Both the position numbers and the translations under genes were made by a program. This document shows, one piece after another, positions 16,166-24,821 of a stretch of 40,615 nt of DNA. The stretch lies in assembly GCA_003343805.1 (NCBI GenBank), contig QAKM01000095.1, positions 1 through 40,615 of the forward strand, read 5' to 3'. The DNA is from Bacillota bacterium (GTDB taxonomy: Bacteria > Bacillota > Clostridia > Christensenellales > Borkfalkiaceae). Every line of letters starts with the position of its first letter. Position 1 is the first letter of the stretch. Under the pieces are notes generated by a model. The model was not told where the DNA came from and did not search any database. It worked only from the letters and a program-made list of their open reading frames with translations.

Positions 16166-17038
16166 ATGACAATACGCCATTTAAAGACCTTTTGTGCGGT
16201 GTGCCGATTGGGCGGCATCACGCGGGCGGCGGAGGAGCTGTGCGTGGCGCAGCCCTCGGTGAGCCAGACGGTCTCCGAGCTCGAGCGCTACTACGGCGTG
16301 AAGCTCTTCGACCGTATGGGGAGAAAACTCCTTCTGACGCCCGAAGGGGAGCGGCTGCGCGTCAAGGCGGAGGAGGCGATCGCTGCCTTTTCGGAATTTG
16401 AGGAGGCGGCCAGGGACACCATGGAGCGCCGCTCTGTGCGCATCGGAACATCCGTGACCGTGGGGCAGATACTGCTGCCCCGCCTTGTGCGCGCTTTAAA
16501 GGAGGAGATGGGGAACGTGGAGTGCCGCGCCGTCGTGGAAAGCGCGGCCGCCGTGGAAAAGCTCGTCGAGGAGGGCGCGCTCGATTTTGCCGCCGTCGAG
16601 GGGAGCGTCTCGCGCGGGCTCATCGCGGAGGAGTTTGCCTCCGATCGCCTTGCTGCCGTCTGCGCTGCGGCGATGGACATCCGAGGGCCGATCTTGCCTG
16701 CGTGGCTTGTGGAGCATCCGCTGCTGCTTCGCCGCAAGGGGAGTGCCTCGCGCGATCTTTTGGAGGAGCGGCTCTCCGCGCTCGGGCTCAGACCGCAGCC
16801 GTGGCTGGAATCTTCGAGCAACTCGGCGCTCCTTGCCGCGGCGCGCGAAGGATTGGGCATCGCCGTCCTTCCGGAGGCGATCGTGGGGAGCGACCTTGCG
16901 GCGGGGCGGCTTAGGGAAGTGACGGTCGAAGGGCTCGATCTTTCCCGCCGCTGGTTTGCGGTGCGGCGGCAGGACAGGAAGTTTTCACCGGCGCAGAAGG
17001 CGGCGTACGATCTGCTGTTTTCGCTTTCCCGCCCTTGA
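16166..17038 (+). CDS. LysR-type transcriptional regulator
   Basis: The 290-aa protein has the LysR N-terminal winged helix-turn-helix in the first 60 residues (FCAVCRLGGITRAAEEL...PSVSQTVSELE) and a C-terminal substrate-binding-like effector domain from about residue 90. LysR proteins commonly control a divergent neighbour, and here the promoter is interleaved with that of the chromate-type transporter pair. The effector is unknown. AGGTG precedes ATG 16166. The gene ends 101 bases before the GH31 gene and belongs to a different unit; no terminator is obvious between them. Confidence 0.9.
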   Translation: MTIRHLKTFCAVCRLGGITRAAEELCVAQPSVSQTVSELERYYGVKLFDRMGRKLLLTPEGERLRVKAEEAIAAFSEFEEAARDTMERRSVRIGTSVTVGQILLPRLVRALKEEMGNVECRAVVESAAAVEKLVEEGALDFAAVEGSVSRGLIAEEFASDRLAAVCAAAMDIRGPILPAWLVEHPLLLRRKGSASRDLLEERLSALGLRPQPWLESSSNSALLAAAREGLGIAVLPEAIVGSDLAAGRLREVTVEGLDLSRRWFAVRRQDRKFSPAQKAAYDLLFSLSRP

Positions 17039-17055
17039 ATAATGCAAAAAGAAAA

Positions 17056-17114
17056 ACGATTTTACAAAAAACAGAACGATGATGCAATACTTTAGCGAAA
17101 AAAAGCGATACAAT
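17056..17114 (+). promoter_or_regulatory. operon A promoter with element shared with operon B
   Basis: Box 1, AC(G)ATTTTACAA (17056-17067), and box 2, ATGCAATACTTTnGCGA followed by one base and AAAAAG (17082-17105), lie upstream of a TACAAT -10 box (17109-17114). The -35 position is poor (AATACT). The same two boxes recur at 22935-22984 with the same 26-base offset and the same 27 bases from box 2 to the -10. A weak -35 plus conserved upstream boxes is typical of activator-dependent promoters; the AraC protein of this locus is the candidate. Confidence 0.75.
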
Positions 17115-17139
17115 AGAGAAAAAGGGCAAGGAGAGACAG

Positions 17140-19072
17140 ATGATCACCAAATATAGGTTTGGAAACGTGTTTGAAACAGGCGCCGTCACGGCAGCCGTCC
17201 GCGAAGGGGAAAAGCTCCCCTGCTTTGACGTGCGGCGGGAGGGCGCCGGTACGCGCTTTTGCTGCCCTTTGGGGAGAGGACGACGTTGTGTTCGGCCTCG
17301 GAGAGACGATGCGCGGCATCGACAAGCGGGGCGGGCGGTATGTCTCCTTCAATACCGACAATCCGCATCACAACGATGAGATGCCCTCGCTGTACGGTTC
17401 GCACAACTTTTTTATCGTGGACGGAGAGCGGACGTTCGGCGCCTTTTTCGATACGCCCGCGCGTGTTATATTCGACATCGACTTTGAGGGCAGCGGGAAG
17501 ATCGAGATTTTAGCCGAGCAGGGCGTCGCGGTGTATTTTGTCGAAGGAGAGAGCACGAACGACATCGCACGGCAGTTCCTCGCCGCCATCGGCAGGAGCT
17601 ATCTCCCGCCCTTATGGGCGTTCGGCTTCGGGCAGAGCCGCTGGGGATACAAGACGGAGAAGGACATCCGCCGCATCGCCGACCGCTACAAAAGAGCGAG
17701 GATGCCGCTCGAGTATATCTGCCTCGACATCGATTACATGGACCGTTACATCGACTTCACGGTCAATAAACAGCGCTTCCCCGACATGAAGGGGCTCGTC
17801 AAGGAGATGAAGGCACGCGGCGTGCGGCTCGTGCCCATCGTCGACGCGGGCATCAAGATCGAGCCTGGAAACCCCGTCTATGAAGAGGGTGTCAGGGAGG
17901 GGTATTTCTGCAAAAATCTGGAAGGGAAGGATTTCTGCGCAGCCGTATGGCCGGGGATGACGCACTTTCCCGATTTCTTGCAAGCGAAGGCGCGCGAATG
18001 GTTCGGACGGCAGTACAAGTTTTATACCGACCTCGGGTTCGAGGGCTTCTGGAACGACATGAACGAGCCCGCCATCTTTTACAGCGAGTACAACCCGAGC
18101 CGCCTGGGCGATAAGTCGTGCGGCGACCCGCTCTACAAGGGCGGCGCGCGCCTCTCCGATTACAAGTGCTTTACGCACAATGTGGACGGAAAGACGGTCT
18201 CCCATTGGGATGTGCATAACCTCTTTGGCGCGAAGATGACCGAGGCATCCTCGGAAGGGTTGGAAAAACTTCTGGACAAGCGTTTTCTGCTCTTTTCGCG
18301 CTCCTCCTACATCGGGGCGCATCGCTTCGGCGGCATCTGGACGGGAGACAACAGTTCGACCTTCCTTATGCTCCGCCGCAACGTGACGATGATGCCGGGG
18401 CTCAACATGTGCGGCTTTTTGTATAGCGGCGCGGATACGGGCGGCTTCGGCGGCAATTGCTCGCGCGAGCTCCTCCTGCGCTGGCTCGCCTTCTCCGTGT
18501 TCACGCCCCTCATGCGCGACCATACGACCATCTTCACCCGCAACCAGGAGTGTTTCCGCTACCGCGGCAAGCGCGACTTTCGGAGCATTCTTTCCCTTCG
18601 CTATCGGCTGCTTCCGTACATCTATTCGGAGTTCATGAAGGCGGCGCTCTCGTCCGATCTCTATATCCGTCCGCTCGCCTTTGCTTACCCGAAGGATGCG
18701 CAGGCGCGGCACATCGAGGACGAACTGCTCGTCGGCGACAGCCTGCTCGTAGCGCCCGTCCTTGAAAAGGGCGCAAAGGGGAGGAAGGTGTATCTTCCCG
18801 AGGAGATGACGGAAGTACGCTGGAACGGGAAGGAGTTTTTGACGCGCGAAGTGCCCGCGGGCGAGCAGTTTGTAAACGTTCCGCTCGGGGAGGTCGTCTT
18901 CTATATCCGCAAGGGCAAGTGCATCCCGGTCGGAAAGGGCGGCAGCAACACGATGGAGATCGATCTTTCCAATGTGACGCTCCTCGGCGGCGGAACCGAG
19001 TACACGCAGTATCTCGACGACGGCTTCACGCGCGAGTGCACCGCGAAAAATCTGCGCGTTCTGAGCAAATAA
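17140..19072 (+). CDS. GH31 alpha-glycosidase, single-base frameshift near the 5' end
   Basis: With the frame restored this is a 643-aa glycoside hydrolase family 31 enzyme. ATG 17140 has AAGGAGAG upstream and encodes MITKYRFGNVFETGAV...; about 45 codons later, in the GGGG run at 17271-17274, the family sequence moves to the +1 frame (GEDDVVFGLGE). Removing one G restores PLGEDD. The rest is intact: nucleophile Asp306 in FWNDMNEP and acid/base Asp403 in WTGDNSS (restored numbering). Members are alpha-glucosidases, alpha-xylosidases and relatives; no signal peptide, so cytoplasmic. It is the first gene of operon A under the shared promoter element. The shift could be a sequencing error, a pseudogene or programmed; the sequence alone does not decide. 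Without it only a TTG at 17159 would open the long frame, and no ribosome binding site supports that. Confidence 0.85.
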
Positions 19073-19103
19073 GTGCCGTGCGGCACGAATAAGCGCCGCG
19101 CGG
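19068..19103 (+). repeat. short tandem repeat over the GH31 stop codon
   Basis: AATAAGTGCCGTGCGG (19068-19083) is repeated 20 bases later as AATAAGCGCCGCGCGG (19088-19103), with two T/C differences. The first unit contains the TAA stop codon and a small hairpin (GTGCC/GGCAC). It lies in the 67-base gap before the esterase gene. Confidence 0.6.
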
Positions 19104-19142
19104 GAAGGAAGTCTGATCAGGAAAAACAAAGGAGGGAATATG

Positions 19143-20114
19143 ATGATCGCATCCAAGTCGCCGCTTTATTCTGAATTTACGGGGGAGCTTGAAGGGCTCG
19201 TGCGTTATCTGGACTACGGAAACGAAAAGCTTGCCCGCCGCGAAAAAGAGCTCACCTTGCAGCAGTTCCACAAAATGCATCCCTGCTGCCCCGCCGAAGT
19301 CATGCGGGAAGGGCTCAGCTTTTTGCTCGAAAAGAGCAAGATAGGGCGCGTCGTCTATCCTTTATACGAGCTTTCTGAATGCCGCGACGATGAGCGCAAA
19401 AAGGAAGTGCGCCTCTTTGCCTTTGCTTCCGAAGAGAGCCAAAAAAAGCCGTCCGTCATCGTCTGTGCGGGCGGCGGGTACGGATATGTGTGCAATGTCG
19501 TCGAGGGCTTTCCCGTCGCCATGCGCTTTGCAAGGCTCGGCTATCCCGTGTTTGTGCTCAACTACCGCGTGGGACGCGCGCCCGCCGTTCCCATGGCAAT
19601 GGAAGATTTGGAGCGCGCCGTTCGCTTCGTTTTGGAGCGCGGCGCTTCCTTCGGGGGGAACGGAGAGTACGTTTTATGCGGTTTTTCTGCGGGCGGCAAC
19701 CTCATCACACAGTGGGGAACGGACAATTTGGGCTATCCTGCTCATCGGCTGCAGCCACCCAAAGCCCTGCTTGCGATCTACCCCGCCATTTCGGGCGAGG
19801 CGCTCTTTTCCGATCTCCGCCACCGCGGCTTTCTGAAAACAATGTTCGGGGAAAATTTCGGCGAGAAGACGAAGAAGGAGTACGATGTTCCTTCGCACTG
19901 CGGCACTTTCCCGCCCACCTATACGGCGGTGGGGAAGCACGATCTCCTCATCTCGAAAAAACCGCTCGAAGCGTTCCAAACGCTTCTCAAAGAGAAGGGG
20001 ATCGCGGTTCAGCTCGATATCTTCCTGCATGCGCCGCACGGGTTCGGCGACGGCTCCGCAACAGGCGCGGAGGGCTGGATCGGCCGCGCAGACGCCTTTC
20101 TTGCAAAGCTCTGA
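19143..20114 (+). CDS. alpha/beta-hydrolase, probable carbohydrate esterase
   Basis: The 323-aa protein has an alpha/beta-hydrolase fold with an oxyanion segment CAGGGYG, the nucleophile elbow GFSAGG (Ser182) and the likely Asp267 (GKHD) and His299 (HAPHGFGDG) of a catalytic triad. There is no signal peptide. Such enzymes in glycan loci remove acetyl or other acyl groups from imported sugars; the exact ester is not readable. It is the second gene of operon A, 70 bases after the GH31 gene. Two ATG codons are adjacent (19140, 19143); the second gives the better 7-base spacing from GGAGG. Confidence 0.87.
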   Translation: MIASKSPLYSEFTGELEGLVRYLDYGNEKLARREKELTLQQFHKMHPCCPAEVMREGLSFLLEKSKIGRVVYPLYELSECRDDERKKEVRLFAFASEESQKKPSVIVCAGGGYGYVCNVVEGFPVAMRFARLGYPVFVLNYRVGRAPAVPMAMEDLERAVRFVLERGASFGGNGEYVLCGFSAGGNLITQWGTDNLGYPAHRLQPPKALLAIYPAISGEALFSDLRHRGFLKTMFGENFGEKTKKEYDVPSHCGTFPPTYTAVGKHDLLISKKPLEAFQTLLKEKGIAVQLDIFLHAPHGFGDGSATGAEGWIGRADAFLAKL

Positions 20115-20171
20115 CGGTTTGCCCATCAACGCGATACATGATTTTGCCGAACAAAAGACAAGGAGGCGTTC

Positions 20172-21629
20172 ATGAAACAACAGGCATTCAATCCGTTTTT
20201 GCCGCTCGATACTTATATCCCCGACGGGGAGCCGCACGTCTTCGGTGACAGGGTGTATTTATACGGCTCGCACGACAAAGAGGGCGGCAATACCTTCTGC
20301 ATGCTCGGCTATGAGGTATGGTCGGCGCCCGTGGACGATCTTGGGAATTGGACTTCTTCGGGGATCGTCTTCTCGCCGAAAGATACGCCCTATTATAGTG
20401 AAGAGCGGCCCTACCTCTATGCGCCCGACTGCGTGCGGGGAAATGACGGAAGATATTATCTCTATTGCTGCCCTGCGGGCGACAAGGGGAAAGGGGGATA
20501 TGACGGGCCCATCCTCGTCGCCGTCAGCGATGCGCCCGACGGGAAATTTACCTATCTCGGCGAAGTGAAACACCCCGACGGCACGCCCTTTCAGGACTGC
20601 GTGCTCTTCGATCCCGCCGTGATCAACGACGGCGGCGTCATCCGCCTCTACGGCGGCACGGGGCTGTGGGGCGGGATGCAGATCACGCGCCGCAACCGTT
20701 TTGTGATGGCAAAGATCGCTTCCGCCGTCTATCACCGCCCGCCCGAAGTGTTCGGGGGCGAGAATGATCCGCTCGGGCCCTTCATGCTCGTCCTTGACGA
20801 CGATATGATGACGGTGCGCTCCTGTACGCCGCATATCCTGCCCGTTCCTTCCAAAACCAACGGCTTTTTAGGCCATGCGTTCTTTGAAGGGGCGTCCATC
20901 CGTAAGATCGGCGATACCTATTACTTGCTCTATTCCTCTGAGCGCAATCATGAGCTCTGCTATGCGACGAGCAAATATCCCGACCGCGGTTTTGTATTCG
21001 GCGGGACGGTCGTTTCCAACGGTGATGTGGGCTTTCTGGGCAGAAAGCAGAAAGATCGCCTCAACCATACGGGCACCACGCACGGCGGCATCGAAAAGAT
21101 CGGCGGAAAGTGGTATGTCTTTTATCACCGCCAGTCGCACGGGAGCGACTATTCCCGTCAGGCGTGCGCCGAGCCCATCGAGATCCTGGAGGACGGGAGC
21201 ATCCCGCAGGTTGCGATCTCGAGCTGCGGGCTCAACGGCGGGCCGCTCAGAGGGGAAGGGGAGTATCCTGCCGTCATCTGCTGCCATCTGACCAACGGAA
21301 AGATGCCGCACGGCGGAAACCGCACGTTCAAAGGGCTCCCTATGGTGACGGACGACGGCAGCGAACGCTTTTTAACGAACCTTACCCGCGGCGTTCTGAT
21401 GCGCTATCGTTCCTTCGGCCTTTTGGAGACGCGCTCCATTGTGCTGAAAGCGCGCGGAAGGGGGCGCATCCGCGTTTCGGACGGAAAGAAGACCTTCTGT
21501 ACGCTCGAATGTTCAAGCAAGTCCTGGGAAAGCGTGCGCGGCCCGATCGCGGGCGGGGAAGAAAACTCGGCGCTCGAATTTCATATCGAGCGCGGCTTTT
21601 TGGAACTTTTGAGTTTCACGTTGGAATGA
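20172..21629 (+). CDS. GH43 family glycosidase (operon A copy)
   Basis: The 485-aa protein has the five-bladed GH43 catalytic domain. Its start (YIPDGEPHVFGDRVYLYGSH) carries the base Asp18; Asp147 in LFDPAV is the pKa-modulating residue and Glu239 in FFEG the acid. GH43 enzymes are mainly alpha-L-arabinofuranosidases and beta-xylosidases. About 150 C-terminal residues form a beta-rich accessory domain (HLTNGKMPHGGNRTF...). No signal peptide. It is the last gene of operon A (AAGGAGG 7 bases before the ATG) and is followed by a terminator. It is a paralogue of the gene at 32719, sharing start motif, catalytic spacing and C-terminal domain. Confidence 0.9.
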   Translation: MKQQAFNPFLPLDTYIPDGEPHVFGDRVYLYGSHDKEGGNTFCMLGYEVWSAPVDDLGNWTSSGIVFSPKDTPYYSEERPYLYAPDCVRGNDGRYYLYCCPAGDKGKGGYDGPILVAVSDAPDGKFTYLGEVKHPDGTPFQDCVLFDPAVINDGGVIRLYGGTGLWGGMQITRRNRFVMAKIASAVYHRPPEVFGGENDPLGPFMLVLDDDMMTVRSCTPHILPVPSKTNGFLGHAFFEGASIRKIGDTYYLLYSSERNHELCYATSKYPDRGFVFGGTVVSNGDVGFLGRKQKDRLNHTGTTHGGIEKIGGKWYVFYHRQSHGSDYSRQACAEPIEILEDGSIPQVAISSCGLNGGPLRGEGEYPAVICCHLTNGKMPHGGNRTFKGLPMVTDDGSERFLTNLTRGVLMRYRSFGLLETRSIVLKARGRGRIRVSDGKKTFCTLECSSKSWESVRGPIAGGEENSALEFHIERGFLELLSFTLE

Positions 21630-21639
21630 TAGCAAATTT

Positions 21640-21665
21640 CGCCTGTTTCGGGTGGGCGTTTTTTT
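21640..21665 (+). terminator. terminator of operon A
   Basis: CGCC (21640-21643) pairs with GGCG (21655-21658), with three more wobble pairs inside, followed by seven T (21659-21665), 10 bases after the GH43 stop. Confidence 0.7.
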
Positions 21666-21693
21666 GGGCGGTGATTTTGTAAAATCGTCTTTT

Positions 21694-21722
21694 AAAAAAT
21701 ATGAGCGGCTGCGGCCGCTCAT
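21694..21722 (-). terminator. terminator overlapping the AraC gene stop
   Basis: A perfect 9-bp stem (21701-21709 with 21714-21722), loop TGCG, followed on the minus strand by A and six T (21699-21694). The TGA stop of the AraC gene is inside the stem. Confidence 0.8.
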
Positions 21723-22915
21723 TCTTTATGGTGTTTTCTTCGGTATTCGAGGGGCGTGACGCCGAACTGCTTTTTAAACAGATTCTGAAAGTAGGATTGG
21801 CTGGAGAAGAAGAAAAAGTTGGAAATTTCCGAAAGGGAACGGTCGGAATAGGCTAAAAGCTGTTTCGCTTCCTGCAGCTTTGCTTTGACGATGTATTTTC
21901 CGATCGTCTCTCCCGTCTCCTTTTTGAACTGTTCCATGAAATAGGAGCGGCTCTTGCCGACGGCTTCAAGTACGTCGGGAACGCCGATGGGCTGATTGGT
22001 GTGCGTCTTGATAAATTGCAGTGCTCTATAGACGTCCTCCGAATAGGCGGCGGGGTGTTTGAGCTCTGCGACGCGGCGGGTAAAGTCCATGAGGGAGGAG
22101 TAGCGAAGGTTGTTGACTTCGCTCACCGTCGTGCAGCGCTCGCATTCCTGGGTGTATAGGTCGATGAGGCGGTAAGTTTGTTCGATATCGAGGTTTCCGC
22201 GGATGGCGCCCACTTTCCCGACCATGCTGATCCAGCCGTTAAAGATGTTTTTGGACTGCCGCAGCGTATCGTCGGCAAGTTTTCCCTCAAAGAGCACCTG
22301 CTTGCCCGCGATCTCCTGCAAAAATGCTTTGAGGCCCGTCTCATCGCCTGCAGAAACATACGAAAGTAGCTGCTGTTCGATGGCATAGGTGCCGTGCGTA
22401 AACTCTTCTTCCCGCAAAATGGCGTCGGTATGTCTTTCGCCCATCTCCTGCCGGATGGCAGGGGCGAAGTTTTCAAAGTAGTGCAGGATGGAGATCTCTT
22501 CCCCGTTGAAGAGGAAGTCAAGGAGCGCCAGAAAGTTCAAAAAGACGTTGAGCGAGCGGCGGGGAAGGGAGAGAAGGAACTGCTTCAAAGCGTCCTTCCC
22601 TTCCCAGGCCAGTCCGTAGTCGTGGATGAGCGCGTCGAACACCGCATCATCGAGCGGTTTGTTGACAAAGGGCCCCGTGACGACGAGGAGCTTGTTCTCC
22701 CTCAGCCGAACGGCGCCGTAAAGCCCCGCGACGCCGCTGACGAGCGAGACGTTCTCTTCCCCCGCGCGGCGGGAGATCGCCTCGAAGACAGGTGCAAAGC
22801 CCAAAAAGGAGGAGAAGATGCGCTGCGGCTCCCCGCCCTCATGGAAGACCGCAATGGGACGGGCGTGGGTGGCGTGCAGCAGTTCACAGGTTTTGAAAAC
22901 AGCGTGTTCGTTCAT
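21719..22915 (-). CDS. AraC-family transcriptional regulator
   Basis: The last 100 or so of 398 residues form the AraC/XylS DNA-binding domain with two helix-turn-helix units (VPDVLEAVGKSRSYFMEQFKKETG and, near the end, LSEISNFFFFSSQSYFQNLF followed by FGVTPLEYRR). The first 290 residues are a sensor region I do not recognise; they contain LLVVTGPF (about 76-83), seen in several Firmicute AraC regulators. No membrane segment is present, so it senses a cytoplasmic ligand, probably a sugar from the locus. The gene faces operon A and is divergent from operon B; both operon promoters carry the same element. On the minus strand TTGCAT-17-TAAAAT within box 2 and box 1 could be its own promoter, which would give autoregulation. 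Confidence 0.9.
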   Translation of the reverse strand: MNEHAVFKTCELLHATHARPIAVFHEGGEPQRIFSSFLGFAPVFEAISRRAGEENVSLVSGVAGLYGAVRLRENKLLVVTGPFVNKPLDDAVFDALIHDYGLAWEGKDALKQFLLSLPRRSLNVFLNFLALLDFLFNGEEISILHYFENFAPAIRQEMGERHTDAILREEEFTHGTYAIEQQLLSYVSAGDETGLKAFLQEIAGKQVLFEGKLADDTLRQSKNIFNGWISMVGKVGAIRGNLDIEQTYRLIDLYTQECERCTTVSEVNNLRYSSLMDFTRRVAELKHPAAYSEDVYRALQFIKTHTNQPIGVPDVLEAVGKSRSYFMEQFKKETGETIGKYIVKAKLQEAKQLLAYSDRSLSEISNFFFFSSQSYFQNLFKKQFGVTPLEYRRKHHKE

Positions 22916-22934
22916 GCCGAAATTCCTCTCGTGG

Positions 22935-22993
22935 ACAATTTTACAATATTAAGGAACAAAATGCAATACTTTCGCGACAAAAAGTTGTAGAAT
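22935..22993 (+). promoter_or_regulatory. operon B promoter with element shared with operon A
   Basis: Box 1 ACAATTTTACAA (22935-22946), box 2 ATGCAATACTTTCGCGA plus one base and AAAAAG (22961-22984) and the -10 TAGAAT (22988-22993) reproduce the operon A promoter with identical spacing. The aligned -35 is AATACT in both. On the minus strand the boxes contain TTGCAT and TAAAAT 17 bases apart, so the same DNA may hold the AraC gene promoter. Confidence 0.75.
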
Positions 22994-23011
22994 AATCTCA
23001 GAATAAGAAAA

Positions 23012-23040
23012 TTCCGCGCATTTTCTCATAATGCGCGGAA
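23012..23040 (+). other. stem-loop in the operon B leader, adjoining the ribosome binding site
   Basis: TTCCGCGCAT (23012-23021) and ATGCGCGGAA (23031-23040) form a perfect 10-bp stem with a 9-base loop. It ends directly before AAGGGGAAG, the ribosome binding site of the symporter gene. It would be close to the 5' end of the mRNA and may protect it or modulate initiation. Confidence 0.65.
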
Positions 23041-23051
23041 AAGGGGAAGAT

Positions 23052-24812
23052 ATGAAAGAGATCAATCTACTTAGCAAGGGCATCTTCAACTCCAAGCTGC
23101 TCGACTCGCGCGTAAAGACCCGCGCCGTCTCCCGTAAGGAGAAGGTTTTCGGGCATCTCATCGGGCCGCTCGGGATGATCTTCATCGTCAACACCATCGC
23201 AGGGCTTGTCGAGAAGTTCTTCATGCAGATGGTGGGGCTCACCTATCCTGCGGGTCCGGACGGTTCCGCCAACCCGCTCGCGCAGGCGATGGGGGATGAG
23301 TATCAGCTTGTCGTCATGATCGCGCGCATCCTCATGGTGGGCGTCGGCATCCTCAACGGCTGGCTGCTCTCGCACACCAAGTGCCGCCAGGGCAGAATGC
23401 GCCCGTGGTATCTCATTTTCAGCTTTCTGACAATCATCATCGGCGTTCTCATTTTCCTTTTCTCGCCCCATCTCTTCGGTGAGGCATATTGGGTGTACTT
23501 CTTCATCCTGCTGGCGTGCTATCATACGATCGGAACGACTTACTTCTTTACCTATCGCGACAGCATCGTCTCCCTCATCACGCACGATCCCAAGGAGAAG
23601 ATGGAGCTCTCCTTCATGCGCAAGCTGTGCTGGACGCTCATTTCGGGTATCATCATCGGCTTCATCGTCGGCACGGTGCTCATTCCTTTCTGGCTGCAAA
23701 ATGACATCACGGGTTATGCCATTCTCCTCATTGCCATGTCTGTCTGCGCCGTTCCGCTCCTTCTTATGGAGTACTATTATACGAAGGAGCGCGTCATCGA
23801 GGATGCCGACGCGGAATCATTAAGCGGCAATTCCAACCGCGTCCCCTTAAAAGAGCAGCTCAAGGCGATGTTCACCGACCGCTTCTATGTCATCCTCATC
23901 ATCCTCATGACGATGCAGGGGCTCATCGATAACTTCAAGGGCGGCAACGTGCAGTATTACTATGTGCAGTACCTTCTGGGCGGCGCGACGCATCCCGAGA
24001 TGCAGATGCTCTATTCCATTGCAACGGGCGTTCCCGTCGGCATCGGTATCTTTGCCATCTGGCCGCTCGCAAAGAAGTTCGGTATCAAGAACGTCACGAT
24101 CGTGGGCTATGCGATCGCGCTCGTTTCAAGCATCGTTGGCTGGATCTTTGCCGACAACATGGTCGTTGCCCTTGCTGCGGGCTTCTTCCGCAACATCGGC
24201 TGGATGCCCAACTCGTATATCTTCATTACCCTTTTGTATTATGCCTATGACGACATCGACTTCCGTTCGCACATCCGCGTCGAAGGGCTCCTCGGCGTCG
24301 GCATCGTGACGGCGCTTCAGAACCTCATCTACGCTCCCGTCGCGGGCGGGTATGAGTCTCTTCTTCTCAACAAGGGTTTTGTCGACAACCTCGAAGTTAT
24401 GCCCGATCCTCCCGAAGCGGTCAAAGAGTTCATGTCGATGAGCTTTTATCTCTTCGACATCATCCTGGGCGCGGCGATGGTCATTCTTCTTCCCTTCGTC
24501 AATGTGGAAAAGAAACTGCCCAAGATCAATGAAGAGCTCTTGCGGCGCAAGAAAGAGGCGGTCATAGCCAGGGGCGGTACCTGGATCGAGCCCGAAGAGC
24601 AGGACCGCATCGAGCGCGAACAGGCGGCGAAAGAGCACGAAGAAAACCGCATCGCAGACCTTCGCGAACTGTGCGCCAAGAAGGGGCTGGATTTCGAGAC
24701 GGAGAACAACAAATACCTTGCCGCTGAGGCCGAAAAAGAGCGAAAGCGGGAAGAAAAAGAGGCCAAAAAGAGAGCCAAACAAGAGGCGAAGGCCGCGAAA
24801 AAGAAAAAATAA
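23052..24812 (+). CDS. GPH-family sugar:cation symporter with long charged tail
   Basis: This 586-aa MFS_2-type (glycoside-pentoside-hexuronide:cation symporter) permease has about 12 membrane segments over the first 483 residues. It is the only transporter in the glycan locus, so it should import the oligosaccharide or glycoside substrate with Na+ or H+. Residues 484-586 are a hydrophilic, coiled-coil-like cytoplasmic tail ending in a Lys/Ala-rich stretch, longer than in classical MelB. The frame is open to ATG 23031, but that codon is in the leader hairpin; ATG 23052 has AAGGGGAAG before it. It is the first gene of operon B. Confidence 0.92.
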   Translation: MKEINLLSKGIFNSKLLDSRVKTRAVSRKEKVFGHLIGPLGMIFIVNTIAGLVEKFFMQMVGLTYPAGPDGSANPLAQAMGDEYQLVVMIARILMVGVGILNGWLLSHTKCRQGRMRPWYLIFSFLTIIIGVLIFLFSPHLFGEAYWVYFFILLACYHTIGTTYFFTYRDSIVSLITHDPKEKMELSFMRKLCWTLISGIIIGFIVGTVLIPFWLQNDITGYAILLIAMSVCAVPLLLMEYYYTKERVIEDADAESLSGNSNRVPLKEQLKAMFTDRFYVILIILMTMQGLIDNFKGGNVQYYYVQYLLGGATHPEMQMLYSIATGVPVGIGIFAIWPLAKKFGIKNVTIVGYAIALVSSIVGWIFADNMVVALAAGFFRNIGWMPNSYIFITLLYYAYDDIDFRSHIRVEGLLGVGIVTALQNLIYAPVAGGYESLLLNKGFVDNLEVMPDPPEAVKEFMSMSFYLFDIILGAAMVILLPFVNVEKKLPKINEELLRRKKEAVIARGGTWIEPEEQDRIEREQAAKEHEENRIADLRELCAKKGLDFETENNKYLAAEAEKERKREEKEAKKRAKQEAKAAKKKK

Positions 24813-24821
24813 AGGTGCAAG

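Noticed and set aside
17051..17064. Catabolite-repression (cre) site at the CG in box 1 of operon A
   Set aside because: Three of the conserved cre positions are wrong, and the operon B copy lacks the central CG.
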